Shown here piece by piece: positions 1-8,415 of a stretch of 64,000 bases of DNA. The position numbers were made by a program, and so were the translations under genes. The notes beneath the pieces are model-generated. The model was given only the letters and a program-made list of their open reading frames with translations. It had not been told where the DNA came from and searched no databases. This DNA is from JBCBGF01 sp038526915 (GTDB lineage Bacteria; Pseudomonadota; Alphaproteobacteria; Rhodobacterales; Rhodobacteraceae): positions 62,001-126,000 of the forward strand of contig JBCBGF010000008.1 of the NCBI GenBank assembly GCA_038526915.1. Reading direction: 5' to 3'. Each line of letters opens with the position of its first letter. Position 1 is the stretch's first letter.

Positions 1-662
1 TGTAGTTTCATCGCGCAGGCGCCAGCCTCGACCATCTCGACCAGCGCTGCGGGCTGGCTCGCGTTGCCCTTGCCCGCGAGGCCGAAGTTCATCGGAAACG
101 CGTCTAGCGCCTGAAGCATCCGCCCGATATGCCAGGGCCCGGGCGTACAGGTGGTGGCCAGCGTCCCATGCGCAGGCCCCGTGCCGCCGCCCAGCATGGT
201 GGTCAGGCCCGAGTGCAGCGCGTCTTCGATCTGTTGGGGACAGATGAAATGGATATGCGCGTCAAAGCCACCGGCGGTGAGGATCCGCCCCTCACCCGCA
301 ATCGCCTCGGTTCCGGGTCCGATGATGATATCGACGCCCGGTTGCGTGTCGGGGTTGCCCGCCTTGCCGATCTTGGCGATCTGCCCGTCTTTCAGGCCCA
401 CATCGGCCTTGTAGATCCCGGTGTGATCCACGATCAGCGCGTTGGTGATCACGGTGTCCACCGCCCCGTCCGCCCGCGTCACCTGGGACTGCCCCATCCC
501 GTCGCGGATCACCTTGCCGCCGCCGAACTTGACCTCTTCGCCGTAGGTGGTGAGGTCACGCTCAACCTCGATGATCAGGTCGGTATCCGCGAGCCGCACC
601 TTGTCGCCCGTGGTGGGGCCGTACATGTCGGCGTAAGCGGCGCGGGAGATTTTGGTGGGCAT
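1..662 (-). CDS. ureC: Urease subunit alpha (partial, N-terminal 220 residues)
   Basis: This is the catalytic subunit of nickel urease, which hydrolyses urea to ammonia and carbamate in the cytoplasm. The visible part starts MPTKISRAAYADMYGPTTGD, the standard UreC beginning. It contains the metal-binding HIH pair at residues 136 and 138 (FDAHIHFICP) and, just before the window edge, the lysine of ACAMKL (residue 219), which in this family is carbamylated to bridge the two nickel ions. The gene starts 3 bp after the small ORF at 666-959 and is the last urease gene visible. The rest of ureC and any ureE, ureF or ureG lie outside the window. The family is about 570 residues long, so roughly 60 percent is missing. 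Confidence 0.97.
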   Translation of the reverse strand, partial: MPTKISRAAYADMYGPTTGDKVRLADTDLIIEVERDLTTYGEEVKFGGGKVIRDGMGQSQVTRADGAVDTVITNALIVDHTGIYKADVGLKDGQIAKIGKAGNPDTQPGVDIIIGPGTEAIAGEGRILTAGGFDAHIHFICPQQIEDALHSGLTTMLGGGTGPAHGTLATTCTPGPWHIGRMLQALDAFPMNFGLAGKGNASQPAALVEMVEAGACAMKL

Positions 663-665
663 CTG

Positions 666-959
666 CTATCCTATCAATCTTGTGTCTTCGCCGATACCAT
701 CGGCGGGCCGGCGGCATCCGTGCATTGCCAGAACCTCTGTGAATGCCTGCCAAGAGACCCTGCCAGATCCGGTTTCCGCCTGAAGCACACGAAATAAGTC
801 ACCGGCGGTTGTCACCTGTTCGGTCGCGGCGATCGGAATGCGACAACCGAAACGATCTTCGAGGTGACCCAAAAGATCCAATTCGTCACCATCCCCAACC
901 AGTCCGACGCCATTGGCAGATCTGGCGAGGCGGCCAAACAACCACTGGGTCAGACGCAT
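666..959 (-). CDS. Small ORF with an ACP-like central segment, in the urease operon
   Basis: This 97-residue soluble protein sits between a 106-residue ORF and ureC, with 7 bp and 3 bp gaps. The middle (LDLLGHLEDRFGCRIP, about residues 28-43) resembles the helix II-III region of acyl carrier proteins. The DSL serine that carries phosphopantetheine is not visible, so an active ACP is unlikely. I chose the ATG at 959 because the frame upstream of it runs into the preceding gene. The function is unknown. Its place directly before ureC suggests co-transcription with urease, but nothing in the sequence links it to nickel or urea. Confidence 0.6.
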   Translation of the reverse strand: MRLTQWLFGRLARSANGVGLVGDGDELDLLGHLEDRFGCRIPIAATEQVTTAGDLFRVLQAETGSGRVSWQAFTEVLAMHGCRRPADGIGEDTRLIG

Positions 960-966
960 GGTTTTG

Positions 967-1287
967 TCACCGCCGCCGCATCCCCTGCTTGGACAACCGC
1001 CGCACATTGGCCTTGGTCTTCCGCCGCAGGGGCCGCATAGCGGCACGGGCGACCTGATCGGGCCGACGCCCCGTAATCATCGCTTGCGAGGCGACCGCTG
1101 CCGCCTCGACAAATACGGCCGGTTTTTCGGTGAACATGCGGATCGGTTCGGTCGGGCGGATCGACCAGACGCCCGCCATCCCCCATAGCCGCATGGCCAC
1201 CACCGCCTGTGCTTCGAAAGCCAGCCGGGTCGCCTCAATCGAGGCGAGCCATAGGCCAAAGGGGTCTACGCGTCCCATCTGTTTCAT
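967..1287 (-). CDS. Conserved-looking small protein, phasin-like helices
   Basis: This 106-residue protein has a helix-forming N-terminal half (FGLWLASIEATRLAFEAQAV) and a strongly basic end (RRKTKANVRRLSKQGMRRR, starting near residue 88). Such amphipathic helices resemble small phasin-type or nucleic-acid-contacting proteins; I recall similar roseobacter ORFs being mislabelled antifreeze protein. It follows the Ala/Pro/Lys-rich ORF by 21 bp and precedes the ACP-like ORF by 7 bp, so the three form a cassette between ureB and ureC. The ATG at 1287 is used; an internal ATG at 1278 is possible. The function is not known. Confidence 0.6.
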   Translation of the reverse strand: MKQMGRVDPFGLWLASIEATRLAFEAQAVVAMRLWGMAGVWSIRPTEPIRMFTEKPAVFVEAAAVASQAMITGRRPDQVARAAMRPLRRKTKANVRRLSKQGMRRR

Positions 1288-1308
1288 GCGTGCGCTCGCG
1301 CCGACCAG

Positions 1309-2085
1309 TTACTTTGCACCAGCCGCCGACGACGGCGGAAGATCGGGTGCGAGGGTCACGGTTTTTTTCGCACGCGCTGTCTTGGCGGCTGCTGCGGCGG
1401 GCTTTGCCGCTGGCGTTGCGGGCGCGGGTTTGGCAGCGGCAGGCTTGGCCGCCGGTGTCGCCGCCGCGGGTTTCGGTGCTGGCTTGGGGGCGGGCGTGGA
1501 TGCCGTCTTTGGCGCAGCCTTTGCGGTTGGCTTAGCGGCCGGTGTCGCGGCTGCCTTCGGTGCCGGTTTGGTCGCCGCGTTTGCGGCTGGTTTTGGCGCG
1601 GCCTTGGCCGCTGGCTTCGTGGCGGGCTTCGGTGCGGCCTTAACCGGGGGTTTCGCGGTCGTCTTGGCTACAGGGGTCGCTTTTGATTTCGGGGCCGCCT
1701 TTGCTGCGGGGGCAGCTGCTGGTTTAGGCGCGGCCTTGGCTGCGGGCTTTGCCGCCGGTTTCGGTGCGGCCTTTGCCACGCGCTTCGCAGCAGGCTTGGG
1801 GGCCGCCTTCGCCGCAGGTTTCTTTGGCGTCTCCGCCACGTCGGCCTTGGGCTTGGCCACCCGGCGTGCGGGCGCGGCCTTGCGCGGCGCAGGCGGTGTT
1901 GCGCGCGTCGGTGTTGCAGGCACCGGGCCATGTTCGAACCAGGTCGTGAACTTCACCTTGGGCAGCATCGGATTGATCTCCGTCGCCGCATCATAGAGGT
2001 GCTGCTGAAACTCAATCTGCGCTGCGATCACATCGCTCCAATATTTCATCGGATCCGAAAATGCGTCCATCGGGTTGAAATGCAT
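1309..2085 (-). CDS. Phasin-like N-terminus with a long Ala/Pro/Lys repeat tail
   Basis: This is a 258-residue protein. Residues 1 to about 50 are globular and helical (MDAFSDPMKYWSDVIAAQIE), in the style of phasins. From about residue 55 almost to the end it is low complexity, built from repeated KPAAKAAPKPA-type units like histone H1 or AlgP tails. The tail is highly basic and could bind polyanions such as DNA or polyphosphate. It lies 24 bp after ureB in the urease gene block. Because of the low complexity, length variation between strains is expected. The granule- or nucleoid-associated role is inferred from composition only. Confidence 0.65.
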   Translation of the reverse strand: MHFNPMDAFSDPMKYWSDVIAAQIEFQQHLYDAATEINPMLPKVKFTTWFEHGPVPATPTRATPPAPRKAAPARRVAKPKADVAETPKKPAAKAAPKPAAKRVAKAAPKPAAKPAAKAAPKPAAAPAAKAAPKSKATPVAKTTAKPPVKAAPKPATKPAAKAAPKPAANAATKPAPKAAATPAAKPTAKAAPKTASTPAPKPAPKPAAATPAAKPAAAKPAPATPAAKPAAAAAKTARAKKTVTLAPDLPPSSAAGAK

Positions 2086-2109
2086 CGTTATTCCCTTTCC
2101 TTGTCTGCT

Positions 2110-2415
2110 CTAAAGGCCGCCCATCACGGCCTGATTAAATCCAAAAACCCGCCGCGCACCGTCGAGCGGGACGAGCTGCACCTCGCGGGTCTGACCCGGC
2201 TCGAACCGCACCGCCGTCCCCGCCGCGATGTCGAGGCGCATGCCCCGCGCCGCGTCCCGGTCAAACGAAAGGCCTGCGTTGGTTTCGGCAAAATGGTAGT
2301 GACTGCCCACCTGCACCGGCCGGTCGCCGGTATTGGACACGGTCAGTTGCACGGCCTCGCGCCCGTCATTCAACGTGATCTCGCCCTCTGCGGGCATCAC
2401 CTCGCCCGGGATCAT
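2110..2415 (-). CDS. ureB: Urease subunit beta
   Basis: The protein has 101 residues, the usual UreB length. It starts MIPGEVMPAEGEITLNDGRE and contains the family pattern VQVGSHYHFAETNAGLSFDR followed by the FEPGQ and V-PLDG segments. UreB forms the structural core with UreA and UreC. Its ATG overlaps the stop of the preceding small membrane-protein gene by 4 bp (ATGA), so translation is probably coupled. In many bacteria ureA and ureB are adjacent; here they are separated by that extra gene. Confidence 0.96.
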   Translation of the reverse strand: MIPGEVMPAEGEITLNDGREAVQLTVSNTGDRPVQVGSHYHFAETNAGLSFDRDAARGMRLDIAAGTAVRFEPGQTREVQLVPLDGARRVFGFNQAVMGGL

Positions 2416-2708
2416 GCTTCGTCATCCCCATAGTCGGGCACCTGACGCTTTTGCACGCGCGCGATGATGCGCGGACCGAACACGCCGATCGCGGCACCTA
2501 TCGCCAGGGCTACGCCGGAGCCGTTGCCCATGATCCAAGCGAGGATCGCCGCGCCAACGAGAAGGATTGCGAAGGAAAACATCCGCAATTCCATCGCGGT
2601 CATCGGAGTGTCGGCCAGCAACACGCTTTCCAGCGCGTTCTTGATCGGCTCTTCGGCATAGGGCGCCCCGGCCCCGGCCGCTATTCCAAGAATGAGGGTC
2701 GCCAACAT
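2412..2708 (-). CDS. Small two-helix membrane protein between ureA and ureB
   Basis: This 98-residue protein has a hydrophobic N-terminus (LATLILGIAAGAGAP) and a hydrophobic hairpin at about residues 43-80 (FSFAILLVGAAILAWIMG, then GVALAIGAAIGVFGP). It ends with a basic and acidic cytoplasmic tail. It is placed 16 bp after ureA and overlaps ureB by 4 bp, so it is almost certainly made with the urease subunits. I do not recognise the family. A membrane role linked to urea or ammonia movement would be speculation. Confidence 0.75.
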   Translation of the reverse strand: MLATLILGIAAGAGAPYAEEPIKNALESVLLADTPMTAMELRMFSFAILLVGAAILAWIMGNGSGVALAIGAAIGVFGPRIIARVQKRQVPDYGDDEA

Positions 2709-2724
2709 GGCCGTCTCCTTCGCT

Positions 2725-3027
2725 TCATCGGATCGGGTGGTGAACGGTCACCAGCTTGGTGCCGTCGGGAAAGGTGGCTTCGACCTGCACGTCGTGGATC
2801 ATCTCGGCGATGCCCTCCATACACTGGTCGCGCGTCACGACATGCGCGCCCGCCTCCATCAGATCGGCGACGCTGCGCCCGTCGCGCGCGCCTTCGACCA
2901 CAAAGTCGGTGATCAGCGCGATGGCTTCGGGGTGGTTGAGCTTCACGCCACGCTCCAGCCGCCCGCGGGCGACCATTGCAGCCAGGCTCACCAACAGCTT
3001 ATCCTTTTCGCGGGGGGTCAGGTTCAT
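2725..3027 (-). CDS. ureA: Urease subunit gamma
   Basis: At exactly 100 residues this matches the UreA family length. It begins MNLTPREKDKLLVSLAAMVA and carries the typical LNHPEAIALITDFVVEGARD and VQVEATFPDGTKLVTVHHPI segments. It is a structural subunit of the urease (UreABC)3 complex. It follows ureD by 12 bp. Confidence 0.97.
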   Translation of the reverse strand: MNLTPREKDKLLVSLAAMVARGRLERGVKLNHPEAIALITDFVVEGARDGRSVADLMEAGAHVVTRDQCMEGIAEMIHDVQVEATFPDGTKLVTVHHPIR

Positions 3028-3039
3028 CGTCGTGGTCCC

Positions 3040-3858
3040 TCAGACTTGCCAAACGCGCGGCAGCGGTGCTGCGCGCAACACCGTCAGAACACGGGCGATC
3101 AGGCGGCGCAACGGAAAGCCGTCGCTGGCCATCGCGCGGACCACCAGCTTGCCGTCCCAGGCCGAGGCAGCCGCCGCTACCTCTGCGTCGTCCAGCACGG
3201 CGCGCACCGGCCCCAGCGCATCTTCCGCATCGTCCGCGAACAGGGCGACCGTGGAGAACGCCCGCGCTGCGGCGAGTGAAGCAGGGCCATTGCGCTGCAA
3301 CGTGTCCGTCTCAAAGCGCAGCGGTTCGATCATCACCGGCACACCGGCGCGGCGCACGATCCGGCGATCGGTGAAGTCCAGTTGGGCCACCGTTTCGCCC
3401 ATCGCTGCGCGACCCAAAACCACGGTCTCAACCATCAAAAACCGCGCGTCTTGCGCCAGATCCACTGTGGTCTCCCGCGCAAGCGCCGAGCCATCGAACA
3501 GGATCGTTTCCTGTGGCAGCCAATGCAGCTCCGACCCTGCGCCCACCTCAAGCCGCACGGTCAACTCTGCCACGCCGCCTGAGGCCCGATAGGCCCGTTC
3601 GGCCGTCTGCGTCGCTGCGGTGGCGCGGGTCCCGGCCCCGAGTGACAACTGGTAGTCCAGCCGGTCGCCACCGGTTAGCCCGCCCGCGGTATTGAGGAAA
3701 ACCACTTCCGGCTCCGGCGCATCGACACGGGGCAAAAACGCCTTCGCTGATCCCGCCTGCCGCAAGCCGCGCAAAACCGTCTGCCCCTCACGCGCCCCAA
3801 GCGACACGGACGCAGCACCACGGGTACGCTGGAAAACAGGGGGTGAAATGTCGAACAT
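3040..3858 (-). CDS. ureD: Urease accessory protein UreD (UreH)
   Basis: UreD is the chaperone that binds apo-urease and, with UreF and UreG, assists nickel insertion. The 272-residue protein shows the family landmarks FLNTAGGLTGGDRL (about residues 56-69), ATAATQTAERAYR, LHWLPQETILFDG and ARFLMVETVVLGR. The ATG at 3858 is preceded by an AAGG ribosome site about 8 bases upstream; the open frame extends 33 codons further but without homology-like sequence. It is the first gene of the urease block and is transcribed away from pyrC. Confidence 0.93.
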   Translation of the reverse strand: MFDISPPVFQRTRGAASVSLGAREGQTVLRGLRQAGSAKAFLPRVDAPEPEVVFLNTAGGLTGGDRLDYQLSLGAGTRATAATQTAERAYRASGGVAELTVRLEVGAGSELHWLPQETILFDGSALARETTVDLAQDARFLMVETVVLGRAAMGETVAQLDFTDRRIVRRAGVPVMIEPLRFETDTLQRNGPASLAAARAFSTVALFADDAEDALGPVRAVLDDAEVAAAASAWDGKLVVRAMASDGFPLRRLIARVLTVLRAAPLPRVWQV

Positions 3859-4022
3859 CGTCTTACGCCTTAGCTGGCGCAGACCATATCGATGCCACAG
3901 GCGGGTGCAATGCTGCAGGTGCAAACATCGGCTGCATTCCGCACTATCCACAGGCAAACGCCAAAAATCTAGGCATCCAAATCGCGCTGGCAGGGGTTTG
4001 CGCGATGCGCTAAGCCCGGATC

Positions 4023-5066
4023 ATGACGACCACGTTAACGATCCCGCGCCCCGATGACTGGCACCTGCATCTGCGGGACGGGGCGATGCTGAAGGCCATG
4101 TTGCCCGAAACCGCCCGCCACTTTGCCCGCGCCATCATCATGCCGAACCTCGTGCCCCCGGTGGTCACCGGCGCCGATGCCGCCGACTACCGCGACCGGA
4201 TCATGTGGGCCAAGCCGAAGAACTCAAAATTCCAACCGCTCATGACGCTCTACCTGACGGAAGAAACAGGGGTCCGCGATCTGCGCGCCGCGGCGGAGAT
4301 CGGGCTGATCACCGCGGTGAAGCTCTACCCTGCAGGTGCCACCACCAACTCACAATCGGGCGTTCGCGACATCTCGAAAGTCATGCGGGTGCTCGAGAAT
4401 ATGGCCCAGATTGGCCTGCCCCTGTGTGTGCATGGCGAAGTGACAACGCCAGAGGTGGATATCTTCGACCGAGAGGCTGTGTTCATCGACACCGTGCTCG
4501 ACCCGATCCGGCGGGAGATCCCCAACCTGCGCGTCGTGATGGAGCACATCACCACGAAAGACGGCGTGGACTATGTGCGCGAGGGTGGCGATACCATCGC
4601 GGGCACCATCACCACGCACCACCTGGTGATCAACCGCAACCATATCCTCGCCGGTGGTATCCGCCCGCACTACTACTGCCTGCCGGTTGCCAAACGCGAA
4701 GAACACCGCCTGGCTTTGCGGGCCGCGGCCACATCGGGGGATCCGAGCTTTTTCCTGGGCACCGACAGCGCGCCCCATACCGACGCGGCCAAGCTGCAAC
4801 CCTGCGGCTGTGCGGGCTGTTTTACTGCGACCAATACCCTGTCGATCCTCGCCCATGTGTTCGAAGAAGATGGCGCGCTGGATGCGCTGGCCACCTTCGC
4901 CTCGCGCAGCGGGCCGGCCTTTTACCGGTTGCCGGTGAATGAGGACACGATCACGCTGATCAAGTCGGACACACCCGTCACCTACCCCGACCAGATCGAG
5001 ACCGAAGACGGGCCGGTCACCGTCTTCGATCCGGGCTTCCCGCTGTATTGGAGCGTTGCCGCATGA
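4023..5066 (+). CDS. pyrC: Dihydroorotase, class II (PyrC)
   Basis: Dihydroorotase converts carbamoyl-aspartate to dihydroorotate, the third step of pyrimidine synthesis. The 347-residue length fits the E. coli-type (class II) enzyme. The metal-binding HxH is in DWHLHLRDG (His14, His16). The lysine expected to be carbamylated is Lys100 in TAVKLYPAGATTNS. Later metal or substrate motifs CVHGE, EHITTKD and FLGTDSAPH (about residue 250) are all present. The stop overlaps the pyrE start by 4 bp, so the two enzymes are made together. Confidence 0.97.
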   Translation: MTTTLTIPRPDDWHLHLRDGAMLKAMLPETARHFARAIIMPNLVPPVVTGADAADYRDRIMWAKPKNSKFQPLMTLYLTEETGVRDLRAAAEIGLITAVKLYPAGATTNSQSGVRDISKVMRVLENMAQIGLPLCVHGEVTTPEVDIFDREAVFIDTVLDPIRREIPNLRVVMEHITTKDGVDYVREGGDTIAGTITTHHLVINRNHILAGGIRPHYYCLPVAKREEHRLALRAAATSGDPSFFLGTDSAPHTDAAKLQPCGCAGCFTATNTLSILAHVFEEDGALDALATFASRSGPAFYRLPVNEDTITLIKSDTPVTYPDQIETEDGPVTVFDPGFPLYWSVAA

Positions 5067-5737
5067 TCCCCGCCGCCTATCCGTCGAAAGACGAGATCGC
5101 CAAACTCACCGCGTCGATGCTGCTCGAGGTCGAGGCGGTTCACTTCAATGCGGAGAACCCGTTCACGCTATCCTCCGGCCTGCCCTCACCCACCTATATC
5201 GATTGCCGTAAGTTGATCAGCTTTCCGCGGATCCGGTCGACGCTGATGGATTTCCTGGCTTGCACCGTGATGCGCGATGCGGGCTTTGAGGCGTTCGACA
5301 ACATCGCGGGTGGTGAAACGGCTGGCATTCCGTTTGCGGCGCTGGTCGCTGAACGGCTGTCCCTGCCGATGACCTATGTCCGCAAGAAGCCAAAGGGCTA
5401 TGGCCGCAACGCGCGAATCGAAGGGGCGATGGCGGAGGGCGAGCGTGTACTATTGGTCGAGGACCTGACAACGGACGGCGGATCGAAGCTGTCCTTCGTC
5501 GACGCGATTCGCGAAACCGGTGCGACCTGCGGCCATACAGCGGTGATCTTTTATTACGGGATTTTTCCCGAAACGATCAAAACGCTTGGCGATCACGGGG
5601 TCACGCTGCACCATCTGTGTACCTGGTGGGACGTCTTGGAAGTCGCCCGAGACAAAGAGAAATTTGACACGCGCACACTTGGCGAAGTTGAGACATTCCT
5701 ACGCGAACCGCGCGCTTGGCAGGATGCGCGCGCCTGA
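5063..5737 (+). CDS. pyrE: Orotate phosphoribosyltransferase
   Basis: PyrE joins orotate to PRPP to give orotidine monophosphate. The 224-residue protein carries the PRPP-binding signature VLLVEDLTTDGGSK (about residues 129-142), the substrate loop MTYVRKKPKGYGR and the N-terminal FTLSSGLPSPTYIDCRK. I start at the ATG at 5063, which forms an ATGA overlap with pyrC. An upstream in-frame ATG at 5048 lies inside pyrC and is less likely. Confidence 0.96.
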   Translation: MIPAAYPSKDEIAKLTASMLLEVEAVHFNAENPFTLSSGLPSPTYIDCRKLISFPRIRSTLMDFLACTVMRDAGFEAFDNIAGGETAGIPFAALVAERLSLPMTYVRKKPKGYGRNARIEGAMAEGERVLLVEDLTTDGGSKLSFVDAIRETGATCGHTAVIFYYGIFPETIKTLGDHGVTLHHLCTWWDVLEVARDKEKFDTRTLGEVETFLREPRAWQDARA

Positions 5738-5800
5738 AGTCATTCGCGCCTAAGTTGTGCGCAGATTTTTCTGATATCGCGAAAAGTGTTTAAAAAACTG

Positions 5801-5815
5801 TTGCGCTCAGCGCAA
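5801..5815. repeat. Perfect 6-bp inverted repeat upstream of dnaB
   Basis: TTGCGC-TCA-GCGCAA lies in the 229-bp gap between pyrE and dnaB, next to an A/T-rich stretch (GTTTAAAAAACTG). It could be an operator or part of the dnaB promoter region; a CATATA box follows at 5828, but the spacing to a -35 is not convincing. Nothing else was recognised in this gap. Confidence 0.35.
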
Positions 5816-5966
5816 AGCCGCCCACATCATATAGGTGCATGAGGGTCGCCAGCAGCAACATCCTGTGTTTTCCTGCTTCTACACAAGTTACTCACAGAGA
5901 TTTCCAGATTGATCGCACGGGATCGGTGCGCCATGTACCAGCGCCAAGACAGGCAGGAGCAGAACA

Positions 5967-7463
5967 GTGAACCAGGTCACACCGGTCACGCAGGGACAGG
6001 CAGATGCGGCAGCGGAAACGCTGCCGCACAACATCGAAGCAGAACAGCAATTGCTGGGCGCGATTCTCACCAACAACGACATCTATGACCGCATCGCAGC
6101 GATCATCAACGAGGGCCATTTCTACGAGCCGGTCCATGCCCGGATCTATGCCGTGGCATCGGCCCGCATCTCGAAAAACGCGCTGGCTTCGCCCGTCACG
6201 CTGAAAGCGTTTCTCGAAGACGACGAGGGGCTGAAAGAGCTGGGCGGCGCGGCCTACCTCGCCCGCCTTGCGGGGGCGTCGATCTCATCCTTTGCCGCGC
6301 GCGACTATGCCCAGATGATCTATGATCTGGCGATCCGGCGCGAGCTGATGGCGCTGGGGCGCGATATTGCTGACAAGGCGGGCAAGGTCGACGTAGCGAG
6401 CGAACCGCGCGAACAGATTGTGGAGGCTGAACAAGCACTCTACAAACTGGGCGAGCAGGGCCAGACCAATCAAGGATTTCAAAGCTTTCTTAAGGCGGTA
6501 ACGGACGCGGTGAATGTCGCCAACGCCGCCTATCAGCGCGATGGGGGCCTGGCTGGCCTGTCCACCGGGCTGACCGACATGGACAAGAAACTGGGCGGTC
6601 TGCACCGCTCGGACCTGTTGATCCTGGCGGGCCGTCCGTCGATGGGGAAGACGTCGCTGGCCACCAATATCGCGTTCAACATTGCCAAGAATTACAGGCG
6701 GGGACAGCTACCTGACGGCAGCACCGGCGCAGTCCAAGGGGGCTGCGTCGGGTTCTTCTCGCTGGAGATGAGCGCCGAACAGCTCGCCGCGCGGGTCTTG
6801 TCAGAGGCGTCCGAAGTGCCGTCCGAACAGATCCGCCGCGGTGACATGACTGAACCGGAGTTTCGCAAATTCGTCGATGCCGCCAAGACGTTGGAGGCCT
6901 GCCCGCTTTACATCGACGACACCCCCGCCCTGCCGATCAGCCAGTTGGCGGCCCGCGCGCGGCGGCTCAAGCGGGAACACGGGCTCGATGTGCTGTTTGT
7001 CGACTATCTGCAGCTTGTCCGCCCAGCCTCGGCCAAGGACAGCCGGGTCAATGAGGTCTCCGAGATCACGCAAGGATTGAAGGCCATCGCCAAGGAACTC
7101 GACATCCCCGTGGTGGCGCTCTCTCAGCTCTCGCGTCAGGTCGAGGCGCGCGACGACAAGCGCCCGCAACTGTCGGACCTGCGCGAATCCGGCTCGATCG
7201 AGCAGGACGCCGATGTGGTGATGTTCGTGTTCCGCGAGGAATACTACAAAGAGCGTGAGAAGCCGGGGGATCATGAGCTCGACAAGATCGCCCTCTGGCA
7301 GGAAGAGATGGAGCGTCTGCACGGTAAGGCCGAGGTCATCATTGGCAAGCAGCGTCATGGCCCCATCGGCACGGTCGAGTTGAGCTTTGAGGGGCGGTTC
7401 ACGCGCTTTGGCAACCTCGTCAAACCGTGGCAGGGCAAGAGCGACGCGGACGGGTTTCACTGA
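5967..7463 (+). CDS. dnaB: Replicative DNA helicase DnaB
   Basis: DnaB is the hexameric 5'-3' helicase at the replication fork. The 498-residue protein has the N-terminal primase-contact domain (HNIEAEQQLLGAILTNNDIY, residues 21-40). A RecA-like motor follows, with Walker A GRPSMGKTS at 222-230, Walker B VLFVDYLQLV, the QLSRQVEARDDKRPQLSDLR segment and the arginine-finger region near KQRHGPIGTVEL. It stands alone as a transcription unit, followed by a hairpin-rich repeat element at 7477-7543. Confidence 0.97.
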   Translation: MNQVTPVTQGQADAAAETLPHNIEAEQQLLGAILTNNDIYDRIAAIINEGHFYEPVHARIYAVASARISKNALASPVTLKAFLEDDEGLKELGGAAYLARLAGASISSFAARDYAQMIYDLAIRRELMALGRDIADKAGKVDVASEPREQIVEAEQALYKLGEQGQTNQGFQSFLKAVTDAVNVANAAYQRDGGLAGLSTGLTDMDKKLGGLHRSDLLILAGRPSMGKTSLATNIAFNIAKNYRRGQLPDGSTGAVQGGCVGFFSLEMSAEQLAARVLSEASEVPSEQIRRGDMTEPEFRKFVDAAKTLEACPLYIDDTPALPISQLAARARRLKREHGLDVLFVDYLQLVRPASAKDSRVNEVSEITQGLKAIAKELDIPVVALSQLSRQVEARDDKRPQLSDLRESGSIEQDADVVMFVFREEYYKEREKPGDHELDKIALWQEEMERLHGKAEVIIGKQRHGPIGTVELSFEGRFTRFGNLVKPWQGKSDADGFH

Positions 7464-7476
7464 CCGCGCACTGACC

Positions 7477-7543
7477 GGGGGCGCTGCCCCAGGTCCGGAC
7501 ATGCGTCCGGCCCTCCCCCGGGATATTTCTGAAGCGCAGAAAT
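7477..7543. repeat. Hairpin-rich intergenic repeat element after dnaB
   Basis: Three small inverted repeats follow each other: GGGGC-GCT-GCCCC (7478-7490), CCGGAC-ATGC-GTCCGG (7495-7510) and ATTTCTG-AAGCG-CAGAAAT (7525-7543), with CCCCCGGGATA at 7515-7525. The first block and the CCCCCGGGATA block recur at 50637-50682, so this is a dispersed element. It may end dnaB transcription, although no T tract is present. Confidence 0.6.
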
Positions 7544-7584
7544 TGTGAGGTGACAGGGCGCGTTCGCTCTGGCCCAATACGTGC

Positions 7585-8385
7585 ATGCGCTGGGTCCTGC
7601 TTTGCCTTCTCTGTCTCGCTTTGCCGGCCTGGGCCGACATGCTGGAAGTGGATGTGGAGCTGTTTCTGGCCGTCGACGTTTCACGCTCGATGTCGCCGTC
7701 CGAGTTGGAGATCCAGCGACGTGGTTATGCCGAGGCACTGGCGAGCGATGATGTGGCGCAAGCCGTGGCCGGCGGGCTGATCGGGGCGGTGGCGATCACT
7801 TATGTCGAGTGGGCCGGGGCCAATTCCCAGCGCGAGATCATTCCCTGGACGGTCGTCACCAACGCGTCCGAACTGCGTGCTGTGGCCGATCAGGTCGCGG
7901 CCAATTTCGATCCCTCGCTGAGGCGCACGTCTATCTCGGGCGCTTTGATGTACGCGGCAGAAAGCATCGAGGCCAATGCGTTCCACGGTCTGCGTCGGGT
8001 CATCGATGTCTCAGGCGATGGGCCCAATAATGACGGCCGTCCAGTGCTGCGGGCGCGGGAGCATGTTTTGGCAAAGGGCATCACGATCAATGGTTTGCCC
8101 CTGATGACGCGCGACGGGCTGGGGCAGCGCTGGCATCTGGAAGATCTCGACGCCTATTACCACAACTGCGTGATCGGCGGCCCCGGCGCGTTCATTATCC
8201 CGGTGCTGAGCTGGGATCAGTTCGCCGCCGCCGTGCGCCGCAAGCTGGTGCTGGAAATCGCCGGGTACACGCCGCCTGCGCGCCTCATCCGCGCCCAGCA
8301 TCGCGGCGACTCTGGCCCGACCTATGATTGCCTGATCGGCGAAAAGATCTGGGAACGAAACCGCCGCTATTGGGATGGGCCTTGA
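7585..8385 (+). CDS. Secreted DUF1194 (von Willebrand A-like) protein
   Basis: This 266-residue protein has a signal peptide (MRWVLLCLLCLALPAWA, cleavage after about residue 17) and then a VWA-like start with the metal-adhesion motif DVSRS (Asp31, Ser33, Ser35). The pattern VELFLAVDVSRSMSP, later ISGALMYAAESIE and VIDVSGDGPNNDGRP, matches the DUF1194 family known from alpha-proteobacteria. It is predicted to be periplasmic. The function is unknown. The gene ends 30 bp before alr but need not be linked to it. Confidence 0.85.
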   Translation: MRWVLLCLLCLALPAWADMLEVDVELFLAVDVSRSMSPSELEIQRRGYAEALASDDVAQAVAGGLIGAVAITYVEWAGANSQREIIPWTVVTNASELRAVADQVAANFDPSLRRTSISGALMYAAESIEANAFHGLRRVIDVSGDGPNNDGRPVLRAREHVLAKGITINGLPLMTRDGLGQRWHLEDLDAYYHNCVIGGPGAFIIPVLSWDQFAAAVRRKLVLEIAGYTPPARLIRAQHRGDSGPTYDCLIGEKIWERNRRYWDGP

Positions 8386-8415
8386 CCTCTCTGACGCACC
8401 TGTCAGAACGCACCC

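Noticed and set aside
1130..1996. A 288-codon Ala/Gly-rich plus-strand frame that looks like a membrane repeat protein
   Set aside because: It is the antisense of the Ala/Pro/Lys repeat tail; the repeats generate open frames on both strands.
3859..4022. A possible NtrC-type (TGCA...TGCA) site upstream of ureD
   Set aside because: The GTGCA copies are direct, not inverted, and the spacing does not fit an NtrC site.
5870..5900. A DnaA-like TTACTCACA before dnaB
   Set aside because: It has a mismatch in a key position and is alone.
8390..8407. TCTGAC-GCACCT-GTCAGA between the DUF1194 gene and alr, similar to the WYL operator
   Set aside because: The spacer is two bases shorter than in the 16852-16875 site and the outer bases do not match; it may be just a short hairpin.
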